From NCBI GenBank assembly GCA_934573945.1, contig CAKTMQ010000053.1:1-9969 (forward strand): 9,969 bases of DNA, read 5' to 3'. Source of the DNA: an uncultured Oscillospiraceae bacterium. Its GTDB lineage: Bacteria; Bacillota; Clostridia; Oscillospirales; Oscillospiraceae. The notes beneath the pieces are model-generated. The model had not been told where the DNA came from. It did no database searches and was given only the letters and a program-made list of their open reading frames with translations. This document shows, one piece after another, positions 5,810-9,969 of the stretch. A program made the translations under genes and the position numbers. Position 1 is the first letter of the stretch. Every line of letters begins with the position of its first letter.

Positions 5810-6802
5810 TTATCCGTTGCTGTAGAGAATATCCCGCGCCACGGAGCGGTAAAACAGCGTCTCCACCCCGGAAAAATCATGGGTCTGCCCCATGATCCAC
5901 ATCAGCTTCGCCACGGCAGCCTCGGTGGTCATATCATAGGCCTCCAGCAGCCGCAGATTCTGCTTGAGCCGTCCGCCCACATGATATACCGTCAGATCAC
6001 TGCCCTCGTTGGGCACCTGAGTGGTCATCACCACCACCTTGCCCACCTCCACGGCGCCGCGGAGGATCTCGTAGAGATTGCCATATTCCGGCAGTCCGCC
6101 CACGCCGAAGCTCTCGATGATCAGCCCGTCATAGTGCTGTGCCATAAAGGCCACCAGTTCCGGCTTGGTACCCGGTATCAGCTTCAAAAGTCCCACATTC
6201 TCGTCCAATTTGTCATAAAACGTAGGCTTATCCGCCACAGGGCAGGACATATACTGCAAAAGGTGGTCGTCCTGCACCACCGCCAGATCCGGGTGGTTGA
6301 CGCTGGAGAACGCCTGAAAGCTCTTGGAGCAGGTCTTGCGGGCACGGGTTCCCAGAATGACCTTGCCGTTAAAAACGATCTGCACGCCGCCGCAGCCACG
6401 GCAGGCGTAGAAAAATGCATCGGTGAGATTCCGCTTGGAATCGGTGCCGTCGAACCAGATGGGCTTCTGGGCGCCGGTGAGCACGATGGGCTTGGGGCTG
6501 CCCTGGATCAGATAGCTGAGCGCCGCAGCGGTGTAGGCCATGGTGTCGGTGCCATGGCAGACCACAAAGCCGTCGTAGGCGTCGTAGTGCTGCCGGATGG
6601 CGCCCGCCATGTCCAGCCAGTGGCGGGGCTGGAGGTTTGTGCTGTCCAGGCTGCACACCTGCAGGCAGTCCACCTGACACAGCTCCCCCACCCGGGGCAC
6701 AAAGCTCAGCAGCTGCTGTGTATTCAGTTCAGGGGTCAGGCCGTCCGGCGTCATCTCACTGGCGATGGTACCGCCGGTGCCGATCATCAGAATGCGTTTC
6801 AT
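5810..6802 (-). CDS. ansA: Type I (cytoplasmic) L-asparaginase
   Basis: The 330-residue protein has the normal length for type I asparaginases, which hydrolyse L-asparagine to aspartate and ammonia. The first catalytic motif GTGGTIAS at 8-15 carries the nucleophile Thr12; the second, CHGTDTMAYTA at 82-92, carries the Thr85-Asp86 pair; SLDSTN at 51-56 fits the substrate-binding Ser; and VLTGAQKP at 107-114 and GTRARKT at 151-157 are also family-typical. There is no signal peptide, so it acts in the cytoplasm, unlike the secreted type II enzymes. The start at 6802 is fixed by the MKRILMIGTGGTIAS beginning; its AAAGGAG site is about 13 bases away, slightly far. It is the last gene of the minus-strand operon, 45 bases after yhaO. 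A glutaminase side activity is possible but cannot be judged here. Confidence 0.93.
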   Translation of the reverse strand: MKRILMIGTGGTIASEMTPDGLTPELNTQQLLSFVPRVGELCQVDCLQVCSLDSTNLQPRHWLDMAGAIRQHYDAYDGFVVCHGTDTMAYTAAALSYLIQGSPKPIVLTGAQKPIWFDGTDSKRNLTDAFFYACRGCGGVQIVFNGKVILGTRARKTCSKSFQAFSSVNHPDLAVVQDDHLLQYMSCPVADKPTFYDKLDENVGLLKLIPGTKPELVAFMAQHYDGLIIESFGVGGLPEYGNLYEILRGAVEVGKVVVMTTQVPNEGSDLTVYHVGGRLKQNLRLLEAYDMTTEAAVAKLMWIMGQTHDFSGVETLFYRSVARDILYSNG

Positions 6803-6847
6803 CCCGTGGTCCCGCTCCTTTCCTATGGCGCGTCCGGCGCCGCCCTT

Positions 6848-7936
6848 TTACAGTTCCCGGTTGTCCATGGCGGCCAGCGCGAACCGTGCCGCCTGCTGGA
6901 TCCGCCGGCGCTGCGCCTCATCGGAGGCAGCGTCATACTGTTCCCGCAGCCGCTGTAAAAACAGCCCCCGCAGGGAATCGTCACCGCAGCCGTCCCAGAT
7001 GTCCCGCCGCACCGTGGTCTGGTCTCGTACCTCCAGGGCATAAAATCGCCCCGCCAGCTGTGCCGTCAGGGCGTCAGCGTCCACGCCCTCGTCCCGCTCG
7101 CCGGTCAGCAGAATACGGTAAATGTCCCCCTCTGTCTCCGGCGGCAGCGCCGCCGTCACCGCCGCCAGGGGCGGCCGGTCTGTGACATCCACCGGCAGGA
7201 TCTGGTAGCGTCGGGCGGCAAAGGGCACAAAGTGCAGCTTCACGCTGCCCCTGTCCACCTCACCGATGAGAAACCCCTTATCTCCCAGTTCGTCAAAGCC
7301 CCGTCCCTCCAGGCAGCCGGGGTAGGCATAGGCCGTAGTTCCGGCCTGCTGCACACCGGCATAGGTATGCACATGACCCAGCGCCAGATAATCCAGACCG
7401 CTGGCGGCGATCTGGTTTACGTCGATGGGACAGTAGCGGCTGTCACTCTTGCCCACCTCGCCGTGGAGCAGTCCGATGGCCACGCCCTCGTCGCCGTCGG
7501 CGATACCCGCCAGCGATGCGCCCCGGGTCACCTCCGGCGCGGTAAAAGCCGCCCCGTAAACGGTGCAGCCATATTGCGGAAAGCGGAAGCGGGTGATCTG
7601 AGGCGTGGTGAAGATGTGGACGTTATCCGGCCACAGCGTACGGACATAGGGAGATGCGGCGGCCACACAGTCGTGGTTGCCGGGGGCGATGACCACCTGT
7701 CCGTGGAAGGAGGCCAGCGCCTGCGCCAGCTCTTCCGCCGTCTGCCCGTAGATCTCGCTGCTGTCGAAGAGATCTCCGGCCAGCAGCAGCAGCTCCGTGC
7801 CGTGATCATTGCCGTACTCCACCAGCCGCGCCGCCGTCCGGCGGCTCTCGGCGCGGCGCTGCCGCGCCTGCTCCGGCGAAAGCGCCCGGAAAGCGCTGTC
7901 CAGATGAAAATCAGCCGCGTGCAGGATGCGTACCAT
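6848..7936 (-). CDS. yhaO: YhaO, Mre11/SbcD-like DNA repair metallophosphoesterase
   Basis: The 362-residue protein carries the five calcineurin-like phosphoesterase motifs: D9 and H11 in HAADFHLDSAF, D55 in LAGDLFD, N87-H88-D89 in PGNHDC, the His of GLLHGEVG, and the GHVH motif in LALGHVHTYAG. The C-terminal third is the capping and accessory region of YhaO, with Arg-rich helices. Homologues are the nuclease half of SbcCD/Mre11-Rad50-type complexes, which process DNA ends. Its usual ATPase partner YhaN (SbcC-like) is not here: the next gene downstream is ansA. The ATG at 7936 follows the ybaK stop codon with no gap (TAA then ATG), so translation is probably coupled. The sequence around D9 reads AADFHLDS where many relatives have HxGDxHLGS-type spacing; the ligands themselves are kept. 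Confidence 0.9.
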   Translation of the reverse strand: MVRILHAADFHLDSAFRALSPEQARQRRAESRRTAARLVEYGNDHGTELLLLAGDLFDSSEIYGQTAEELAQALASFHGQVVIAPGNHDCVAAASPYVRTLWPDNVHIFTTPQITRFRFPQYGCTVYGAAFTAPEVTRGASLAGIADGDEGVAIGLLHGEVGKSDSRYCPIDVNQIAASGLDYLALGHVHTYAGVQQAGTTAYAYPGCLEGRGFDELGDKGFLIGEVDRGSVKLHFVPFAARRYQILPVDVTDRPPLAAVTAALPPETEGDIYRILLTGERDEGVDADALTAQLAGRFYALEVRDQTTVRRDIWDGCGDDSLRGLFLQRLREQYDAASDEAQRRRIQQAARFALAAMDNREL

Positions 7937-8425
7937 TTACGCTTCCTCGTCCTGCCAACCCTTGCACACGTCCACCCAGGACACAAAGTTGGCACCGCAG
8001 CAGCGTTCCAGCTCATCGCAGGTCAGCTCAATAGCGCTGGCCGCGCTGCCCACGGCGGGAAATACCGTGTCAAACCGCTTCAGGGACACATCCAGATAGG
8101 TCTTTACATCCTCCGGCAGCGCAAAGGGGCACACGCCGCCCACGGCGTGGCCGATGCGCTCCACGGCCTCCTCGGCGGTGAGCATCTTGGCCTTGGCACC
8201 GAAATAGTGCTTATACTTGCTGTTGTCGATCTTGGCGTCGCCGGCGGCCACGATCAGCAGCGGCTCCTCCCCCGCCTTGAAGCTGAGAGTCTTGGCGATC
8301 CGGGCGCCCTCCACGCCCACCGCCAGCGCCGCCAGCTCCACCGTGGCGCTGGATACCTCGAATTCACGGATACGGTCAGCCACGCCGTAGGGCTCCAGAT
8401 AGGCTCTTACTTTTTCAACAGACAT
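7937..8425 (-). CDS. ybaK: YbaK/EbsC-type aminoacyl-tRNA deacylase
   Basis: The 162-residue single-domain protein belongs to the YbaK/ProX editing superfamily, which hydrolyses wrongly charged tRNA such as Cys-tRNA(Pro) or Ala-tRNA(Pro). Visible signatures are GARIAKTLSFKAGEEPLLIV (conserved Lys in the KTL element), AAGDAKIDNSKYKHYFG, and HAVGGVCPFALPEDVKTYLD followed by DTVFPAVGSAASAIELT. Exact substrate specificity within the superfamily cannot be read from this. The start is MSVEK at 8425, because AAAGGAG lies 10 bases upstream; an ATG at 8446 would place that site inside the coding region. It is second in the operon, 51 bases after ymdB and directly abutting yhaO. Confidence 0.9.
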   Translation of the reverse strand: MSVEKVRAYLEPYGVADRIREFEVSSATVELAALAVGVEGARIAKTLSFKAGEEPLLIVAAGDAKIDNSKYKHYFGAKAKMLTAEEAVERIGHAVGGVCPFALPEDVKTYLDVSLKRFDTVFPAVGSAASAIELTCDELERCCGANFVSWVDVCKGWQDEEA

Positions 8426-8435
8426 CTTGTTGTTT

Positions 8436-8442
8436 CTCCTTT
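8436..8442 (-). promoter_or_regulatory. Ribosome binding site fixing the ybaK start
   Basis: AAAGGAG on the minus strand lies 10 bases before the ATG at 8425. It favours that start over the ATG at 8446, which would include the site in its own coding sequence and has nothing comparable upstream. Confidence 0.7.
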
Positions 8443-8476
8443 GCATCGATCAATGGTTTTTCTATGGGCGTATCGC

Positions 8477-9262
8477 TCACCGGATGTCCACCCGCTCCAC
8501 GGCGGTGCACCGTCCGGTGTCGCTGTCCAGCGTAAAAATGCAGCCCTGTGCCTTGCACGGGCCGTCGGCGAAGCGGTAGCGCCCCGCCAATCCCCCCAGA
8601 AACGTCTCGATGGACTGCTCCGGCGGGATCCCCAGCACAGACTCGATGGCGCCGGTCATACCCAGATCGGTGATGTAGCCGGTGCCCTTGGGCATCACCC
8701 GCTCGTCGGCGGTGGGCACGTGGGTATGGGTGCCCCACATGGCGCTGATGCGGCCATCCAGATAGTAGCCCAGCGCCAGCTTTTCGCTGGTGGCCTGAGC
8801 ATGGAAGTCCAGCAGCGTAAAAGTGGGCTTCTCCTTTTCATCCATCTCCCGCAGCAGCTTATCGGCAGTGGTAAAGGGATCGGCGGCCTTCCAGTCCAGG
8901 TCGCACCGCCCGATGAGGGTCATCACGGCGATCCGGACGGCGCCGCAGTCGTACACGCCGCAGCCCCGTCCCGGCTTCCGGCCAGAGAAGTTGGCTGGCC
9001 GCAGGATGTAGCGGTTGTCCTCCAGATAATCCGCGATCTGCACGCGGCCAAAGGTGTGGTTGCCCAGCGTGATCACATCGGCGCCGGCGGCAAACAGGGC
9101 GTCCGCCTGCGCGGGGGTCAGACCGGTGCCGGAGATATTCTCCCCGTTGACCACGGTAAAGGCGATGTTTTTCAGCTGCTTCACCGCCGGCAGATGGCGG
9201 CGCAGGTGCTTGAGTCCATCCTCGCTGGTCACATCGCCGATAGCCAGAACATTGTAGCGCAT
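8477..9262 (-). CDS. ymdB: YmdB-family metallophosphoesterase (cyclic nucleotide phosphodiesterase)
   Basis: The 261-residue protein has the normal length for YmdB (B. subtilis about 264). Metal ligands are visible: D10 in LAIGDV, E41-N42 in NGEN, N68-H69 in LGNHTF, H154 in DFHAQATSEK, and H179/H181 in GTHTHVPTADER; GYITDLGMTG is also typical. In B. subtilis YmdB hydrolyses 2',3'-cyclic nucleotides, interacts with RNase Y, and affects the choice between biofilm and motility. The start is MRYNVLAIG at 9262, with AGGAGGT 4 bases upstream; the open frame continues 47 codons upward but that part is a Gly/Arg-rich shadow over the leader. The usual DFHAEATSEK reads DFHAQATSEK here (Gln156). First gene of the operon. 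Confidence 0.92.
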   Translation of the reverse strand: MRYNVLAIGDVTSEDGLKHLRRHLPAVKQLKNIAFTVVNGENISGTGLTPAQADALFAAGADVITLGNHTFGRVQIADYLEDNRYILRPANFSGRKPGRGCGVYDCGAVRIAVMTLIGRCDLDWKAADPFTTADKLLREMDEKEKPTFTLLDFHAQATSEKLALGYYLDGRISAMWGTHTHVPTADERVMPKGTGYITDLGMTGAIESVLGIPPEQSIETFLGGLAGRYRFADGPCKAQGCIFTLDSDTGRCTAVERVDIR

Positions 9263-9266
9263 AACG

Positions 9267-9273
9267 ACCTCCT
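9267..9273 (-). promoter_or_regulatory. Ribosome binding site fixing the ymdB start
   Basis: AGGAGGT on the minus strand, 4 bases before the ATG at 9262, decides the start over the upstream in-frame ATG at 9403. Confidence 0.85.
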
Positions 9274-9320
9274 GTGTTTGCTTTTTATGGGTGATTTCCG
9301 CTGTTGGCCTTTGTTTTGTG

Positions 9321-9381
9321 CTGCCGCCCGGTGGTCTCGATCCACATCTCCGGCCGGCAGTTCTCCTGCTTTCACGGCAGG
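9321..9381 (-). other. Structured 5' leader upstream of ymdB
   Basis: Within the predicted 143-base leader of the ymdB operon two hairpins can be drawn. The larger pairs 9321-9331 with 9350-9360 (10 of 11 positions paired, one G-G mismatch on the transcript strand) with a TGG/CCA extension inside the loop. The smaller pairs 9365-9369 with 9377-9381. Neither carries a U tract, so they are not obvious terminators. I do not recognise a known riboswitch, and GC-rich DNA makes chance hairpins common. Confidence 0.35.
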
Positions 9382-9411
9382 CCTCCGTCGGCGCCGCGGT
9401 CATCTGCCGTT

Positions 9412-9440
9412 ATTATGCCACAAAAAAACATCCGGCGCAA
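9412..9440 (-). promoter_or_regulatory. Candidate promoter of the ymdB-ybaK-yhaO-ansA operon
   Basis: On the minus strand CATAAT (9412-9417) matches the -10 consensus at five of six positions. The -35, TTGCGC (9435-9440), is weak (three of six) at the ideal 17-base spacing. The spacer contains seven T in a row. Transcription would start near 9405, giving a leader of about 143 bases. The -35 lies at the point where GC-rich DNA gives way to the AT-rich right end, so the island may have replaced the original upstream sequence. Confidence 0.5.
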
Positions 9441-9468
9441 GTACCGTCTCACGGCCGTAAGCAGGGAT

Positions 9469-9498
9469 ATACACTTATTGTATGTAGACTTATTGTGT
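9469..9498 (+). promoter_or_regulatory. Tandem repeats, candidate C-box operator for the controller protein
   Basis: ACTTATTGT occurs twice, at 9473-9481 and 9488-9496, exactly 15 bases apart. Each copy is the core of an imperfect palindrome: ATACA-CTTAT-TGTAT (9469-9483, perfect arms) and GTAGA-CTTAT-TGTGT (9484-9498, partial). They lie about 50-75 bases before the controller gene, where controller proteins of restriction-modification systems normally bind paired C-boxes to regulate their own operon. The 15-base spacing is shorter than in the best-known C-boxes, so the assignment is tentative. Confidence 0.5.
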
Positions 9499-9521
9499 GA
9501 TTCTTCATAGACTGATTATAT
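9493..9521 (+). promoter_or_regulatory. Candidate promoter of the controller-endonuclease operon
   Basis: TTGTGT (9493-9498), a 17-base spacer and TTATAT (9516-9521) could form a weak promoter, with an overlapping GATTAT at 9514 as an alternative -10. The -35 overlaps the second tandem repeat, which would fit a self-regulated promoter. A weak promoter needing an activator is usual for controller genes, but the match is poor. Confidence 0.35.
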
Positions 9522-9545
9522 CATGATCTGTCGAGGTGTTCTCCT

Positions 9546-9758
9546 ATGGATATTATCAAAGTCTTTGGCTCAAATGTACGGAAATATCGCATACAGAACG
9601 GTTTTTCCCAGGAAAAATTTGCGGAGATCTGCGGCCTTCACAGAACATATATCAGTGATATTGAATGCTTTCGCAGAAGTATTTCTCTGGACAACATTCA
9701 AAAAATCGCTGATGCACTGGAAATAGAGACATACCAATTATTTCTGGAGGATCGATAA
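9546..9758 (+). CDS. Small XRE-family HTH protein, restriction-modification controller (C protein) type
   Basis: The 70-residue protein is nothing but an HTH domain: FGSNVRKYRIQNGFSQEKFA, then EICGLHRTYISDIECFRRSI, then SLDNIQKIADALEIETYQLF. Length, the HRTYIS-x-IE recognition helix and the ISLDNI-x-KIA-x-AL ending are those of controller proteins that time expression of restriction endonucleases so that methylation comes first. The usual E-x-G-x-R-(N) after the recognition helix reads ECFRRS here, so Gly is replaced. GAGGTG lies 7 bases before the ATG. The stop codon is immediately followed by the endonuclease ATG, and this gene supplies that gene's TGGAGG site at 9745-9750. The gene is clearly more AT-rich than everything to its left, a sign of horizontal transfer. 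Confidence 0.87.
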   Translation: MDIIKVFGSNVRKYRIQNGFSQEKFAEICGLHRTYISDIECFRRSISLDNIQKIADALEIETYQLFLEDR

Positions 9759-9969
9759 ATGACGGATTTTATTATTTCCAGCTTTTATGAGAAAATGGCC
9801 CATGTCGATTTTGAAGCATATGGAATTCTGGATGCAGGCAACAAAATACATACACTGGGTACCGACTCAAAAATCATCGGCAGAATATTTGAGATGTATG
9901 TGCAGCCGGTTCTCGAACAGATTGCCGGCGAAAACGGCTATACATTGCAAACTCCCACATCCCAAACAC
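9759..9969 (+). CDS. EcoRV-like type II restriction endonuclease, N-terminal part (runs off the window)
   Basis: 70 codons are visible, beginning at the ATG that directly follows the controller stop codon, with TGGAGG 8 bases upstream. Compared with EcoRV from memory, residues 22-70 align without any gap and with the same numbering: G22, I23, K29-I30, L33-G34, D36, K38, I43-F44-E45, P50, I55-A56, G60-Y61, P66 and Q69 are identical, about 19 of 49. Glu45 of EcoRV lies near the active site and is kept. The catalytic Asp74, Asp90 and Lys92 of EcoRV fall just past the edge; residue 74 would start about 10 bases beyond the window. EcoRV cuts GATATC leaving blunt ends; whether this enzyme shares that site is inference. 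No methylase is visible in the window. Confidence 0.8.
   Translation, partial: MTDFIISSFYEKMAHVDFEAYGILDAGNKIHTLGTDSKIIGRIFEMYVQPVLEQIAGENGYTLQTPTSQT

Noticed and set aside
5510..6958. A 482-codon plus-strand open frame opposite ansA
   Set aside because: Same reasoning: low-complexity composition, no ribosome site, and complete overlap with a confident asparaginase gene and its terminator.
9263..9403. A 47-residue N-terminal extension of YmdB
   Set aside because: AGGAGGT lies 4 bases before the ATG at 9262, YmdB proteins begin at the GDV motif, and the extension is Arg/Gly-rich.
7232..9460. A 742-codon open frame on the plus strand opposite ymdB, ybaK and yhaO
   Set aside because: Its product is rich in His, Gln, Arg and Gly with no domain pattern, while the minus-strand frames are clear family members with ribosome sites. 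It is a codon-bias shadow in GC-rich DNA.
1..9969. Possible avoidance of GATATC in the window
   Set aside because: Scanning by eye I found no GATATC, but only one or two would be expected by chance at this base composition, so the absence means nothing here; a genome-wide count would be needed.
1..9969. CRISPR arrays, tRNA or rRNA genes, insertion sequences
   Set aside because: No regularly spaced repeats, no tRNA-like cloverleaf sequences and no transposase or terminal repeats were seen on either strand.

Overview
The window looks like the chromosome of a GC-rich Clostridia-class Bacillota, most like the Oscillospiraceae and relatives found in the gut. The evidence is strong Shine-Dalgarno sites, compact operons, and familiar Firmicutes families (YhaM, YhaO, YmdB, YbaK, DegV, YeiH, type I asparaginase). 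The genus cannot be fixed from the sequence alone.

Layout from left to right. (1) 2-2134, plus strand: the tail of a MalY/PatB-type C-S lyase, a YeiH-family anion exporter and the 3'-5' exoribonuclease YhaM, tightly spaced like an operon. (2) 2145-3061, plus strand: a gene graveyard in which remnants of three unrelated genes lie end to end. They are an aldo/keto reductase with most of its middle deleted, a SAM methyltransferase without either end, and the C-terminal half of an alpha/beta hydrolase with an internal stop. A two-way terminator closes it. (3) 3103-5571, minus strand: three apparently single-gene units, each with its own promoter: a small membrane protein resembling the CrtO acyltransferase family, a DegV/FakB fatty-acid-binding protein, and an XRE regulator with four membrane segments. 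(4) 5810-9262, minus strand: a four-gene operon ymdB-ybaK-yhaO-ansA, with a candidate promoter and structured leader at its right end and a clear intrinsic terminator at its left end. (5) 9440-9969, plus strand: an abrupt change to AT-rich DNA with a small controller-type HTH gene followed directly by the start of a type II restriction endonuclease. Its 70 visible residues line up without a gap with EcoRV as I remember it.

The left operon suggests sulfur handling (C-S lyase plus anion exporter). The ymdB operon combines RNA and nucleotide-related functions (cyclic nucleotide phosphodiesterase, aminoacyl-tRNA editing, Mre11-type nuclease) with asparagine breakdown. The two B. subtilis neighbours yhaM and yhaO both occur here, but on opposite strands and without their partner yhaN. 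The most notable finding is the start of an EcoRV-like restriction-modification island at the right edge; its modification methylase is not in this window. The second is the three-gene graveyard.
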